DNA of 64,000 nucleotides from Lytechinus pictus (GCF_037042905.1 NC_087247.1:36535420-36599419), one strand, 5' to 3'; counted from the stretch's first letter, positions 50,101-59,016 are shown. Translations and numbers: made by a program. The notes: generated by a model not told the origin, from the letters alone.

Positions 50101-50122
50101 GATCAGGAACTGGCTGCACCAT
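29040..50122 (-). CDS. IARS1: Cytoplasmic isoleucyl-tRNA synthetase, complete coding region, 24 coding exons
   Basis: Charges tRNA-Ile with isoleucine in the cytosol; in animals it belongs to the multi-synthetase complex (family knowledge). Exons from 5' to 3' on the minus strand: 50122-50004, 49060-48904, 46885-46766, 46382-46248, 45540-45456, 44652-44436, 44053-43993, 43239-43144, 42365-42246, 40767-40577, 40254-40054, 39387-39295, 37316-37212, 36661-36491, 35027-34883, 34406-34286, 33997-33906, 33367-33168, 32564-32378, 32081-31794, 31302-31207, 30699-30523, 30062-29753, 29110-29040. The sum is 3558 nt, 1185 codons plus stop, and every phase closes. Visible motifs: HYGH (residues 55-58), [11 protein letters not shown] (223-233) and GTGVVH (318-323) of the CP1 editing domain, KMSKR (600-604), anticodon-binding domain around 690-860, and one UNE-I domain (about 1060-1185). 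Human IARS1 has 1262 residues and two UNE-I repeats. Residue 462 is Phe where the family motif has Trp. The first coding exon follows an acceptor AG, so an untranslated 5' exon lies upstream. Confidence 0.96.
29753..30062 (-). CDS. IARS1: IARS1 coding exon 23 (residues 1060-1162), UNE-I domain
   Basis: Encodes the C-terminal eukaryote-specific UNE-I domain: an Ala/Ser/Thr-rich insert ([16 protein letters not shown]), then [20 protein letters not shown] and [15 protein letters not shown]. Human IARS1 repeats this unit twice; here it occurs once before the terminal exon. Confidence 0.92.
30523..30699 (-). CDS. IARS1: IARS1 coding exon 22 (residues 1001-1059)
   Basis: Encodes [20 protein letters not shown] and a tail matching the [16 protein letters not shown] region of human. 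59 codons, phase 0 at both ends. Confidence 0.92.
31207..31302 (-). CDS. IARS1: IARS1 coding exon 21 (residues 969-1000)
   Basis: Encodes [20 protein letters not shown] followed by RIQKLRKK, nearly identical to human. Acceptor TCTAG, donor GTTAG. Confidence 0.95.
31794..32081 (-). CDS. IARS1: IARS1 coding exon 20 (residues 873-968)
   Basis: The second longest coding exon, 96 codons. Encodes [37 protein letters not shown] and QYQAHSDGK, characteristic of cytosolic eukaryotic IleRS. Confidence 0.94.
32378..32564 (-). CDS. IARS1: IARS1 coding exon 19 (residues 810-872)
   Basis: Encodes [20 protein letters not shown] and [10 protein letters not shown], ending SLEKYVIE. It closely matches the eukaryotic anticodon-domain region. 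Acceptor TACAG, donor GTAAGAG. Confidence 0.94.
33168..33367 (-). CDS. IARS1: IARS1 coding exon 18 (residues 744-810)
   Basis: Encodes [34 protein letters not shown] and VHYLMQP, matching the MAPYTPFLTELMYQNL segment of human IARS1. Confidence 0.93.
33906..33997 (-). CDS. IARS1: IARS1 coding exon 17 (residues 713-743)
   Basis: Encodes [20 protein letters not shown] and [10 protein letters not shown], a conserved anticodon-binding helix. Acceptor GACAG, donor GTATTT. Confidence 0.94.
34286..34406 (-). CDS. IARS1: IARS1 coding exon 16 (residues 673-712)
   Basis: Encodes a variable linker, then [20 protein letters not shown], the start of the anticodon-binding helices. One base of the next codon is carried over. 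Confidence 0.9.
34883..35027 (-). CDS. IARS1: IARS1 coding exon 15 (residues 624-672)
   Basis: Encodes [20 protein letters not shown] and [13 protein letters not shown], the junction from the catalytic core to the helical domain. The preceding intron holds a TGACCT-rich tandem repeat at 35860-36415. Confidence 0.94.
35860..36420. repeat. TGACCT-rich tandem repeat in an IARS1 intron (about three units of 170 bp)
   Basis: Units contain AACGTTGACCTGAAAATGA, GACCTTACCATGTGACCTCC, GACTGCAGCATAACATGCAGG and CATCTACCATCCAAGTTTGG. A partial unit is duplicated at 36176-36225. The right end reads GACGGACGGACGAC, then CTCGCC-x-GGTGGGCGAGACAAAAA. Exact TGACCTTTGACCT at 36057 and 36235. Confidence 0.8.
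36491..36661 (-). CDS. IARS1: IARS1 coding exon 14 (residues 567-624), KMSKR exon
   Basis: Encodes [20 protein letters not shown] followed by RKKNYPDP and YGADALR. KMSKR (600-604) is the second class I signature, a mobile ATP-binding loop. Acceptor GCTAG, donor GTAGAT. Confidence 0.96.
37212..37316 (-). CDS. IARS1: IARS1 coding exon 13 (residues 532-567)
   Basis: Encodes [20 protein letters not shown] and [12 protein letters not shown]. The last Trp codon is again split TG|G. Confidence 0.95.
37734..39225 (+). mobile_element. 5' end of an LTR retrotransposon, antisense in an IARS1 intron
   Basis: A candidate LTR spans 37734-38648 (starts TGTTA, ends TAACA; holds a 25-bp tandem duplication at 38056-38105). 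Eight bases on, TGGGGGCTTGTACGGGA (38657-38673) resembles a tRNA-Pro primer-binding site. A degenerate gag-like region begins near 38827 and carries stops and frame breaks. It includes a charged Glu/Lys coiled-coil-like stretch (39060-39180). No protease, polymerase or second LTR follows, so this is a dead fragment, Ty3/Gypsy-like by inference. Confidence 0.6.
38827..39195 (+). pseudogene. Broken gag-like reading frame
   Basis: The frame opening at 38827 stops within about 30 codons and later pieces lie in other frames. The visible parts show a short leading domain and a Glu/Lys-rich helical stretch. Non-functional. Confidence 0.45.
39295..39387 (-). CDS. IARS1: IARS1 coding exon 12 (residues 501-532)
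   Basis: Encodes [20 protein letters not shown] and [10 protein letters not shown], conserved in the family. The intron after it (37317-39294) contains an antisense LTR-retrotransposon fragment. Confidence 0.94.
40054..40254 (-). CDS. IARS1: IARS1 coding exon 11 (residues 434-501)
   Basis: Encodes [20 protein letters not shown], then [20 protein letters not shown] and DTTDLHRE. The family motif is RYWG; here the codon at 40180-40182 (read on minus) is TTT, giving RYFG. Confidence 0.95.
40577..40767 (-). CDS. IARS1: IARS1 coding exon 10 (residues 371-434)
   Basis: Encodes [20 protein letters not shown] and [20 protein letters not shown], the return from CP1 into the catalytic fold. The final Trp codon is split TG|G across the intron. 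Confidence 0.94.
41050..41936. mobile_element. TGACCT-rich dispersed repeat, copy 2, in an IARS1 intron
   Basis: Begins ACAAGTGGAGCGCCTCTGGC and ends GCTATGCAGGCGAGACAAAAA. Four to five internal units; one carries an exact TGACCTTTGACCT (41515). Same family as 12453-13150 and 61409-62545. Confidence 0.9.
42246..42365 (-). CDS. IARS1: IARS1 coding exon 9 (residues 331-370)
   Basis: Encodes [20 protein letters not shown] and [20 protein letters not shown], the end of the editing domain. 40 codons, phase 0 at both ends. Confidence 0.94.
42489..42600. repeat. Repeat fragment with perfect palindrome ACAGTTACCATGGTAACTGT
   Basis: A 20-bp perfect palindrome at 42533-42552, in an IARS1 intron, centred on an ideal RFX X-box. 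Flanks (GGGGAGTATCCCATAAAAGG) look like part of a dispersed repeat. Confidence 0.55.
43144..43239 (-). CDS. IARS1: IARS1 coding exon 8 (residues 299-330)
   Basis: Encodes [20 protein letters not shown] and [18 protein letters not shown] is an editing-site motif. The residue after HQA is Ala where human has Pro. The preceding intron contains a small TA-flanked fold-back at 43422-43548. Confidence 0.93.
43420..43550. mobile_element. 127-bp TA-flanked fold-back (mariner-type) in an IARS1 intron
   Basis: Element 43422-43548 begins CAGTACCAGTCACAATTC and ends GAATTGTGACTGGTAGTG. The arms share the CTATTACCTGTTTC block. TA lies on both sides. Confidence 0.85.
43993..44053 (-). CDS. IARS1: IARS1 coding exon 7 (residues 278-298)
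   Basis: Short 61-nt exon encoding [20 protein letters not shown], aligned with the family's GAYLKGKKYRPLFDYF. Acceptor TTACAG, donor GTAAAC. Confidence 0.92.
44436..44652 (-). CDS. IARS1: IARS1 coding exon 6 (residues 206-278), editing-domain exon
   Basis: Encodes the threonine-rich [11 protein letters not shown] strand of the CP1 editing domain, then [15 protein letters not shown] and [19 protein letters not shown]. This part of the family hydrolyses mischarged Val-tRNA-Ile. Acceptor CCCAG, donor GTAAG. Confidence 0.95.
45456..45540 (-). CDS. IARS1: IARS1 coding exon 5 (residues 178-205)
   Basis: Encodes [20 protein letters not shown] and YKDVVDPA at the entry to CP1. Acceptor ACAAG before 45540, GTGAGT donor after 45456. 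One base of the next codon is carried over. Confidence 0.94.
46248..46382 (-). CDS. IARS1: IARS1 coding exon 4 (residues 133-177)
   Basis: Encodes [20 protein letters not shown] through [20 protein letters not shown], a strongly conserved catalytic-domain stretch. It is 45 codons long, phase 0 at both ends. Confidence 0.94.
46766..46885 (-). CDS. IARS1: IARS1 coding exon 3 (residues 93-132)
   Basis: Encodes [20 protein letters not shown] and [17 protein letters not shown], continuing the catalytic fold before CP1. Exactly 40 codons, flanked by TTCAG and GTAAG. The intron before it (46886-48903) holds an X-box satellite and a fold-back element. Confidence 0.93.
47040..48262. mobile_element. 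Satellite-bearing repeat in IARS1 intron 2
   Basis: CpG-rich ends (CGGCGGGTCGCGCGG near 47051; GACGCGGCGGCGCGACGAGG near 48189) and an exact inverted pair TGTATCCCCC (47075) / GGGGGATACA (48240) bracket a tandem array. The exact limits and target duplication are unclear. Confidence 0.6.
47320..48190. repeat. Tandem array, five to six units of about 155 bp
   Basis: Units carry CCACACCAAAATCGATAGGC, CACTCAACCTTCATGCC, GGAGAAGAAATGCAGC and GTTACCATGGCAACGATG. The first units are diverged and the later ones nearly identical. X-box copies at 47450, 47607 (one mismatch), 47762, 47929 and 48076. A frame stays open through the array only because the unit lacks stops. Confidence 0.88.
48476..48788. 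mobile_element. Fold-back element in IARS1 intron 2
   Basis: Ends GGCCCGTATTCTGAACTCGG and its near complement TCAGAATACGGGCC. GGTTTAA-type words are repeated inward on both arms (AACCTGACTT / AACTCGGGTTT). No clear target duplication. Confidence 0.8.
48904..49060 (-). CDS. IARS1: IARS1 coding exon 2 (residues 40-92), HIGH-motif exon
   Basis: Encodes [19 protein letters not shown] and [12 protein letters not shown] is the class I HIGH signature that binds ATP. AG acceptor at 49062-49061, GTAAGA donor after 48904, ending on a codon boundary. Confidence 0.95.
50004..50122 (-). CDS. IARS1: IARS1 coding exon 1 (residues 1-40)
   Basis: Starts at the ATG read from 50122. The N-terminus [19 protein letters not shown] matches the family's VPENINFPAEEEKIL region. 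It ends at a GTACG donor with two bases of codon 40. About 22 nt of 5' UTR precede the ATG down to an AG acceptor near 50145, so transcription begins further upstream. Confidence 0.92.
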
Positions 50123-51462
50123 TGTGACAGGATAGTTTTCCACCTTAAAGGTAAATATAATAATAAAAACTTTTGCTTTTACAACTACACCAAAACATTA
50201 TCCAATATTATAAAATATAAAGATCACTTATCATTAAGTCATTGTAGAAAAGATTATGCATTTATGCACAAAAAGTTCGTAACAGCCAATGTACAAAAAA
50301 AATGTGTCATGATTTTGTGACATTTTGCTCTTGATACTGGGTAGTGTAATTCAAGAGTATTTGTTGGTGAGTGTGAAGAGGAATTTTAAAACAAACTTTA
50401 TATGATTTTTTAATAAAAATTTTCCCTTAATCATTCCATTCTTTCTTCATTGTTTTTAACACTACCCTACACTACAAATCAGACCCATCCGAGAATGAAT
50501 CAACAAAAGTACGCCAGGCTTCGCAATCTGACATGAGAGTTCGTAAATCATGTAACAAATTATTTGTATCCCTACATTGTAATCAACAATTTTTATTTTT
50601 AATTCATCTGTTAAGTGTAAATTTTTACGAAATCCAGCTTTGCACTCTCCCATTTTTCCCTTGTGCTGCTTGCATAATATTACCTTTTCTCTAAATCATT
50701 TATACTGATTATTCTTAATTTTTGTAATCTTTTCCCAATGTCATGTCAGCCTCAATTCTTTGTTCAATGAAATAAAAATGATAACATACCCCTCTTTTTT
50801 TTAAGAGCAAACTTTCCTACTTCACACCACCCATCAAAACACCAATATTATTTAAAATGATTTGAAAGACTATTCAAAAATAATATTTTGAAACCATATT
50901 TCGCCAATTTTGAATAATTAATCAAATATAAATCGACTCGGCAAGCAATCGCAGGCACACGCGACCAGACTCATAAGGCTCAACTCCCAAGTATTTTCAC
51001 CTAATTCCAGTCTAAATGCACCATCTGAAGCAAATTTTAATCACTCAGACATGCGATATCCCGAGTCTACACTAAACAAAACAAGGCTAGTCTGTGCTCA
51101 TATTCACAAAGTGGATTTGCAAACTGGCACTAAAGTTTGTCCATGATCATGCCAACGAACCATGATACTATCAATTGTTTAATTTTGATTTGAACTGGAC
51201 CAGAATGTTAATAAAAAATAATAAGATCAAAAGTCGAGACTCTAGTTTCAAAAACCAAAATGTCAAGAGCCTTGGCTTCATGATGCAGATCCAGTCAGCA
51301 AGTCCTCAAAAATTAGCTTCATTTATTCTAGTGATATTCATGACTAGAAATGTTTTGCATATTTAATGAGCCGAGTGCAGACCAAAACATCTCTTTTTTT
51401 AATTGCATGATGGGAAAGAGTTCCATATGCACCCCCCACCAAAAATAACAAAAGATTGTTGA

Positions 51463-51476
51463 GACTTCCGGTTCTT
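51463..51476 (-). promoter_or_regulatory. Candidate ETS/GABP site upstream of IARS1
   Basis: On the minus strand the sequence reads ACCGGAAGTC, an ETS-family core typical of housekeeping promoters. It lies about 1.3 kb before the IARS1 start codon, where an untranslated first exon must lie. I could not define the transcription start or that exon. Confidence 0.25.
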
Positions 51477-51522
51477 TCACCTTAGATTTTTCTATAATTT
51501 TTTTTTACCGTTGCTTACTTTA

Positions 51523-51595
51523 ATTGGGACTCGAACTCACCTCGTTTTATCTGCAGTCAAGACCTCTTCCCGCTATGCTAGTGAGAAGCGCTGAT
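51523..51595 (-). pseudogene. tRNA-Cys-like pseudogene or SINE head
   Basis: On the minus strand: A box TAGCATAGCGG (51570-51580), anticodon-arm phrase CTTGACTGCAGAT with GCA in the anticodon position (51552-51554), B box GAGTTCGAGTCCC (51526-51538). The acceptor stem does not pair, so it is not a working tRNA. Confidence 0.55.
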
Positions 51596-51856
51596 ACCGG
51601 AAGGGGTATTTTAACGATTATCAGCCGATAGTTCGACGAGATCTAGTCTAGACTCACAGACCCTTTACTGACTAAATAAACCGATGTCTATGGACAATTA
51701 CACGCACTTGATCCTGCTAAAAATTTGACGGAATAAAGCCATATTTTGGTATGTATTTCCACTCCCCCATCATATGTTCTATATTATGGCTAGATATATT
51801 ATTCTGAACCTTCTCCATGGCATGTTTTTATTTTCAATTTTAGTGGGGGGTGTATA

Positions 51857-54800
51857 CACCTGTTTAATGTTGTAAATCGGATCAAAAATCAGATCGAAAA
51901 TCGGATCGGCAGTTAAGCTTCTAAAATCGAAATCGAATCGAAAATCGAATCGGCGATGTTTAAAAACAAAGGAATACATCAAAATTTTGTTCGCGGTCGC
52001 GCGCATCTTCCTGACAAAGTCACAAAGACGAATGCATTGGAATGGAAGTCGCCAACATGCGCGATCGTTTGGAACATGTTTTAAAGCCAGGGGTTTTGAG
52101 GTGTTATTGCTTTAAAATAAACCGAGTGATTTTTATTAGAAAGATAAACGAAAGACGCATCTTCCGAGCAAAGGCGCAAAGGAAAATAAAATGAAAATAT
52201 TTCTCATAGATCACAGGTTAATGAACGATCGGCGGGACATCTTTTAGAAGTATTTTTAGGTGCTAGCGATTTAGAATTATTGGAATGATCTCTTACGACG
52301 CATCATCTTAAAGTCGCAAGTGCAATTAAAATGAAGTAGACGACGCAAGCACGCACGATGATTTGAAATATGTTATTAAAATGTTTTGGGTAGCTAGCGT
52401 TTTCAAATCAATTTGAAGTTCACGGCGGGGTCCGCTATCACCACGAGGTTGAAGAGAAGATGTCTATCATCATAAAGGGGGTAAGAGAGTAGCGCAGTGA
52501 GCTCCGTCGGTAATACGACCTTTCAAAGTTCACGGCGGCATCCGCTATCACCACGAGATTGAAAATAAAATGTATATCATCATAAACGATGTAAGAGAGT
52601 AACGCAATAAGCTCCGTCAATAGTACAGTCTTTAAAAGTTTATGGCGGGGTCCGCTATCACCACGAGGTTGAAGAGAAGATTTATATAATTATAAGGGAG
52701 GTAAGAGAGTAGCGCAGTGAGCTCCGTCGGTAATACGACCTTTCAAAGTTCACGGCGGCATCCGCTATCACCACGAGGTTGAAAATAAAATGTATATCAT
52801 CATAAACGATGTAAGAGAGTAACGCAGTGAGCTCCGTCGGTAATACGACCTTTCAAAGTTCACGGCGGCATCCGCTATCACCATGAGATTGAAAATAAAA
52901 TGTATATCATCATAAACGATGAAAGAGAGTAACGCAATAAGCTCCGTCAGTAGCACGATCTTTAAAAGTTCACGGCGGGGTCCGCTATCACCACGAGGTT
53001 GAAAATAAAATGTAAATCATCATAAACGATGTAAGAGAGTAACGCAATGAGCTCCGTCAATAGTACGACCTTTCAAAGTTCACGGCGGCATCCGCTATCA
53101 CCACGAGGTTGAAAATAGAATGTATATCATCATAAACGATGTAAGAGAGTAACGCAATAAGCTCCGTCAGTAGCACGATCTTTAAAAGTTCACGGCGGGG
53201 TCCGCTATCACCACGAGGTTGAAAATAAAATGTAAATCATCATAAACGATGTAAGAGAGTAACGCAATGAGCTCCGTCAATAGTACGACCTTTCAAAGTT
53301 CACGGCGGCATCCGCCGCTATCACCACGAGGTTGAAAATAAAATGTATATCATCATAAACGATGTAAGAGAGTAACGCAATAAGCTCCGTCAGTAGCACG
53401 ATCTTTAAAAGTTCACGGCGGGGTCCGCTATCACCACGAGGTTGAAAATAAAATGTAAATCATCATAAACGATGTAAGAGAGTAACGCAATGAGCTCCGT
53501 CAATAGTACGACCTTTCAAAGTTCACGGCGGCATCCGCTATCACCACGAGGTTGAAAATAAAATGTATATCATCATAAACGATGTAAGAGAGTAACGCAA
53601 TAAGCTCCGTCAATAGTACAGTCTTTAAAAGTTTCTGGCGGGGTCCGCTATCACCACGAGGTTGAAGAGAAGATTTATATCATTATAAACGATGTAAGAG
53701 AGTAGCGCAGTGAGCTCCGTCGGTAATACGACCTTTCAAAGTTTACGGCGGCTTCCGCTATCACCACGAGGTTGAAAATAAAATGAATATCATCATAAAC
53801 GATGTAAGAGAGTAACGCAATAAGCTCCGTCAGTAGCACGATCTTTAAAAGTTCACGGCGGGGTCCGCTATCACCACGAGGTTGAAAATAAAATGTAAAT
53901 CATCATAAACGATGTAAGAGAGTAACGCAATGAGCTCCGTCAATAGTACGACCTTTCAAAGTTCACGGCGGCATCCGCTATCACCACGAGGTTGGAAATA
54001 AAATGTATATCATCATAAACGATGTAAGAGAGTAACGCAATAAGCTCCGTCAATAGCACGATCTTTAAAAGTTCACGGCGGGGTCCGCTATCACCACGAG
54101 GTTGAAAATAAAATGTAAATCATCATAAACGATGTAAGAGAGTAATGCAATAAGCTCCGTCAGTAGCACGATCTTTAAAAGTTCACGGCGGGGTCCGCTA
54201 TCACCACGAGGTTGAAAATAAAATGTAAATCATCATAAACGATGTAAGAGAGTAATGCAATGAGCTCCGTCAATAGTACGACCTTTCAAAGTTCACGGCG
54301 GCTTCCGCTATCACCACGAGGTTGAAAATAAAATGAATATCATCATAAACGATGTAAGAGAGCAACGCAATTTAAGCTCCGTCAATAGTACAGTCTTTAA
54401 AAGTTAATGGCGGGGTCCGCTATCACCACGAGGTTGAAGAGAAGATTTATATCATTATAAACGATGTAAGAGAGTAGCGCAGTGAGCTCCGTCGGTAATA
54501 CGACCTTTCAAAGTTCACGGCGGCTTCTGCTATCACCACGAGGTTGAAAATAAAATGAATATCATCATAAATGATGTAAGAGAGTAACGCAATAAGCTCC
54601 GTCAATAGTACAGTCTTTAAAAGTTTCTGGCGGGGTCCGCTATCACCACGAGGTTGAAGAGAAGATTTATATCATTATAAACGATGTAAGAGAGTAGCGC
54701 AGTGAGCTCCGTCGGTAATACGACCTTTCAAAGTTCACGGCGGCTTCCGCTATCACCACGAGGTTGAAAATAAAATGAATATCATCATAAACGATGTAAG

Positions 54801-55369
54801 AGAGCAACGCAATAAGCTCCGTCAATAGTACAGTCTTTAAAAGTTAATGGCGGGGTCCGCTATCACCACGAGGTTGAAGAGAAGATTTATATCATTATAA
54901 AGGGGGTAAGAGAGTAGCGCAGTGAGCTCCGTCGGTAATACGACCTTTCAAAGTTCACGGCGGCATCCGCTATCACCACGAGGTTGAAAATAAAATGTAT
55001 ATAATCATAAACGATGTAAGAGAGTAACGCAGTGAGCTCCGTCGGTAATACGACCTTTCAAAGTTCACGGCGGCATCCGCTATCACCATGAGTTGGAAGA
55101 GAAGATATCTATCCCCTTAAACATTGCCATAGATAATACCGCGACTTTCTCCCTGAATAATGCGACCTTTTAAATAGCTAGCACCTCAATAACAATCTTG
55201 AAATATGTTCTGAGCGATCACGCACTGTAACCAGATCTACGCCGATTTTTTATTTTCGATTTTTTCCTTCAAGGGGCATGATCGAAGATCGGCAAGTGAT
55301 TGCCGATTGTGGTGAAATCGAATGGAATCGGTTGCCGATTGCAAAATCGGTTACAAGCTTACACCTGTT
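51857..55369. mobile_element. hAT-like transposon copy B with 8-bp duplication and expanded satellite
   Basis: Element 51865-55361 is flanked by CACCTGTT on both sides (51857-51864, 55362-55369). Its ends match copy A at 9794-12109. Left part 51865-52410 and right part 55090-55361 are unique arms (GATCGGAT / AATCGAATCGG words; TTCAAGGGGCATGATCGAAG). The middle is almost entirely satellite. No transposase. Confidence 0.9.
52410..55100. repeat. Satellite array, about 25 units of about 110 bp, with two-unit order
   Basis: Each unit contains TCCGCTATCACCACGAGGTT, GTAAGAGAGTA and GAGCTCCGTC or AAGCTCCGTC. Units largely alternate between a GGCGGGGTCCGC type and a GGCGGCATCCGC (or GGCTTCCGC) type, giving a ~220-bp higher-order repeat. 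One unit has a 3-bp CCG duplication near 53313. Reverse-strand frames through single units are by-products. Confidence 0.93.
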
Positions 55370-55844
55370 CACTGCAACCATCCTGCCTGGGGGGAACTAC
55401 TACAGGTAGGACTATGGTATGCCAATGCTGTACATAGCACACACTTTAAAAAATCATTAAAATATCACTTTTGTGACCAAAATTACTTATTTCCATACAG
55501 TTGCAATGTATTTTGTATTAGTAACTTGAAAATAATTTTTGTATTCACCAGAGCGCTCAAAAACTTGAATTTTGGGCATATTTTTGTGTACGCCCTCTAT
55601 TGGTGGAAAGTAATATGGCAAGAAAATTTTCATTTTTCAATCTCTATTTTTAATTAAGAAAATATAATTCAAAGAATCAAATTTACATAAGAGCCAAGTT
55701 ATATGATGAATAGCTGTATTGGAAACTGACAGTGTAAGAAAAAAAAAGGCATTTGTCCCAAAGAAAAAGAGAAAATAAGCCAAAATTGCCACACATGAAG
55801 ATGTAACTACAATGTACTGAGAAAAAGGTTATTATACTTATATC

Positions 55845-58002
55845 CAAGGCTCGACATTAGCGGTGGCCCGGGGCCACCAGAAATTCACTTCGGGCAACCA
55901 TTATTGATAAAATGTTAAGTTTTGGTGGCCCGAATCAGGCAACCAATAATTTTCAAAGTAGCGCAATTTTTCTCCTGATTTTGCACGCATTTATCAACAT
56001 TCTACAGTTCAAATTGCAAGCCAGTTAGTCATGCGCCCTTTTTGTTGATCTACACACAAATACACACACACAGAGTTTGCATATTAGGCCTACAGCTATA
56101 GCATACAGTAGCTATTATCCAGCCAGCCGCGCCGGCCAGCTGGCGTGAGTTTGCATGAAGCCACTGCATACAGCTGTGCTCTAGATCTAACTCAGCCTAT
56201 TCAGACTCTGGGAGCTGCAATAAAAAATGTTGCTGCTAAGAAATCTTCCACAGAACTTTGAAAATCTAAGTCAAAGTCACATTTTACACCAATGAAATGA
56301 CATTCTACAGTCTATATTACGAAAATTTGGTGTACCCTGGGGCCGATTGCACGAAAGGGTCTTTCCAAAGACCGTCTTTCGTGTCGCCCATCTTTTATGA
56401 TGCGCTATAAGCGGGGTGTTTCTGAAATTTATAATAAACAAATAAAATTCGTAAGCTTGCTTTTAAATCAAATTTTATGTAATTTCATGCGATATCAGAT
56501 CATTTTATAAACAAATATTTTGTTTATTTTAACGGACAAATAAAATGTATTTGCAGAAAATTTATTTGAAATGCGTTTCACATGGCGTATCATAAAAGAT
56601 GGGCGACACGAAAGACGGTCCTTGGAAAGACCCTTTCGTGCAATCGGCCCCTGATAATTTGCAAGCATTAAGAAGAGGAATTATGACCTCTCTTTTGACT
56701 ACAAAAGACAGATTTCCAAATGAATTAATACACATAAAAACACATAGGCAAGTACATCACAGTCCCACATGTGCATTTGTATGTATGTTGATACTTGGTT
56801 TCTTTCGAAGCTGTGTCTTTTCTAGCCAAAAATGAACAGACAGTTTCTTTCTTTCTTGTTTATAAATGACTTCTTAAACCACTCTTGAGAAAGTAAATAC
56901 TTTGGGAAGGCATTTCATCGATATGAAATGTGAATTTTTCCAACAATTTGGCAAATATAGGGAAGGACTTTTCCCACAGTCACACTTTTTTTCCAGATAT
57001 AAGTTTTATAACTTTTGCCGTTTTCTTATTTTTTTTCTTTCATTTTTTTTTACAGTGGTTAAACCATTTATACCCCTTCCCATTGAATATGCCTGATAAA
57101 TAAATATGTTTCTACTGAAAATTAAATAATACAAACTAAAGGATATAAAAATAGAAATGTGCCATTCCCAGAAGGTAAGTGAAAATTATTTGCTTGGCTT
57201 TTAATTATATTCCAGTCAGAATAGACTGTTGCCACAGCTGTTAAAAAACATTCGTAATGGCTTCTTAATTTTCCCCTTTTCCCCATGTTTATATTAATTT
57301 TGTTTAATTCATTTTTCTTTCATTTTTTTTTTTCTCTCTAATTTTTTTTTTTCCCTGTTCTTTGTTTTTTCTTTCTTCATTTTGTTTCTTTTGTTTTATT
57401 TCACTTATTTCTTTTATTATTTTTGTTTTCTTTTTGTAATATACTTTTTGAAAATTATTTTCATTTGTTTCCCCCTTTTATGCATTGTTCTAATTTTGCA
57501 GCATATTTTTCTGTGATTTTCTCCTGCTATAATATGCTGCAAAAGAGAAAACAGAAATAAACTGGATTTGGGGCCTGCATAATCTAGGTTTCAGGATTCA
57601 AAGAGGAAGAAATGAAAAACCATTGTTTTGTACATCTATCTGAGTTTGCTATGCACTATTTATTTACTTTACCATTATGAGTGTGTCTGTGTGTGTCTAT
57701 ACGGAGATAAAAAAAAAGTCCACACAACCTGCGAACAATAAAATTCATTTATTCTCTTTCAATCATTTCATTTTTACAACGATAGAAACAATTAATATTT
57801 TACCACAAACCAATGAATTAGCAAAGTAAAATAACAGCAAACAAGGTTTACATACAAGATGATAAAGTGAAAGTAACTTAGTGGTAGTGGCTGCAGAATT
57901 AATATTTCAGAAGTTTGTTTTATTAATTTTTAATGTTTTTCTTTATATTTTTCGGGCCACCAATATCGGGCCACCACCAAAAAAAGTTAATGTGGAGCCT
58001 TG
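55845..58002. mobile_element. DNA-transposon-like element with CAAGGCTCGACATTA ends
   Basis: The left end CAAGGCTCGACATTAGCGG complements the right end with a short T-run insertion. GGTGGCCCG phrases repeat just inside both ends. The flanks show no duplication. The interior holds a nested hairpin element and a T/C-rich tract (57290-57480). No transposase seen. Confidence 0.7.
56337..56653. mobile_element. Nested hairpin element, arms about 60 bp, CTG on both sides
   Basis: Element 56340-56650 begins GGGCCGATTGCACGAAAGGG and ends with its complement. Pairing continues through GACCGTCTTTCGTGTCGCCC and TCTTTTATGA. The 3-bp CTG repeat at both flanks would fit a Harbinger-type duplication. Confidence 0.8.
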
Positions 58003-58009
58003 TTAGTTT

Positions 58010-59000
58010 TAGTAAGGAGTGATATTATTATATTGTATTGTTTATAAGAAATATGAAAGGATATGCTTGTACAAGTCTAATGTGAAAAGAATATATATAT
58101 ATATATACATAATAATGTATGATATAATATATACAAAATGATATGTTCTGCACATATAACTAACAAAGCCCACAAGTGTTTTCGCCTTGTTGTTGTTGGT
58201 GTTGTTTAAAAAAAAAAAGAAACAAATTATTTTAATGTTTAACCCATCTGTAAGCACAGGCACACTAGCGCCCCCTCGTCTATGCATGGGTGACCTAGGC
58301 ATTTTTATGTCCGAAAAATCGGCACAATGTACCGTGCTGACCGGTATGATTGCATCTTAGAAAGGGCAGGGCAAGCGCAACTAGTTGGAACTGGGCTGAA
58401 GATAGCGGTTTGTTTTTGGTGAAGATTTGTTTATATGCCATTTTGACAAGAGTTAAGACAAACTTTTGTAGACCGGTATACTATATTCATCATTTTTATA
58501 ATAGAAGGATGCACAAGAAAAATATTTCATATATGTATACATCATATTGGTAATAATATGAGAAGTGAGATTTTATAGATAAAGTCAATGGCGACAATAG
58601 TCAAATATGACTAATTGCCACTCAAACCAACATAAGAAGAAGAAGAAGAAGTTATATCATAACCTGTCCTTGTTCACTGAATGAGTGGGTGCATATCATA
58701 TGGAGCTCTTGCCGCTAGACCAAAAGCTTCAGTCTCTGTATTTTGGTTGTTCCGCTAAACTACGTTGGCTCCACTCACCATACATAGACTGAAGGGGATG
58801 GGGCCCCGTACCTACAGCCAACGTATAGTGAACTAGCGTTTTATAGATCGCGATTTAAAACTGTTTTTTAAGCAAAATTGAAAGTTTCATGGTTTCCATT
58901 ATCAGGGAAATATAAATAACTTAAGTAATTGCATACCTTGGGCCGGAGTTATTGAAAAAAATCCTCTGGATGATTGAGAAATCTGTCATCTAAGACATTT
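58010..59000. other. No gene seen
   Basis: Contains an AT/TA stretch (58092-58107), an A-run (58208) and an AGA repeat (58632-58649). No exon recognised. Confidence 0.4.
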
Positions 59001-59016
59001 TCACCTGACCTGACGG

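Noticed and set aside
52438..52956. Repeated minus-strand frames of about 60 codons
   Set aside because: They are the same satellite unit read again; no start context and no domain.
52410..55100. CRISPR-like regular repeats
   Set aside because: The whole ~110-bp unit is repeated without unique spacers, inside a eukaryotic transposon.
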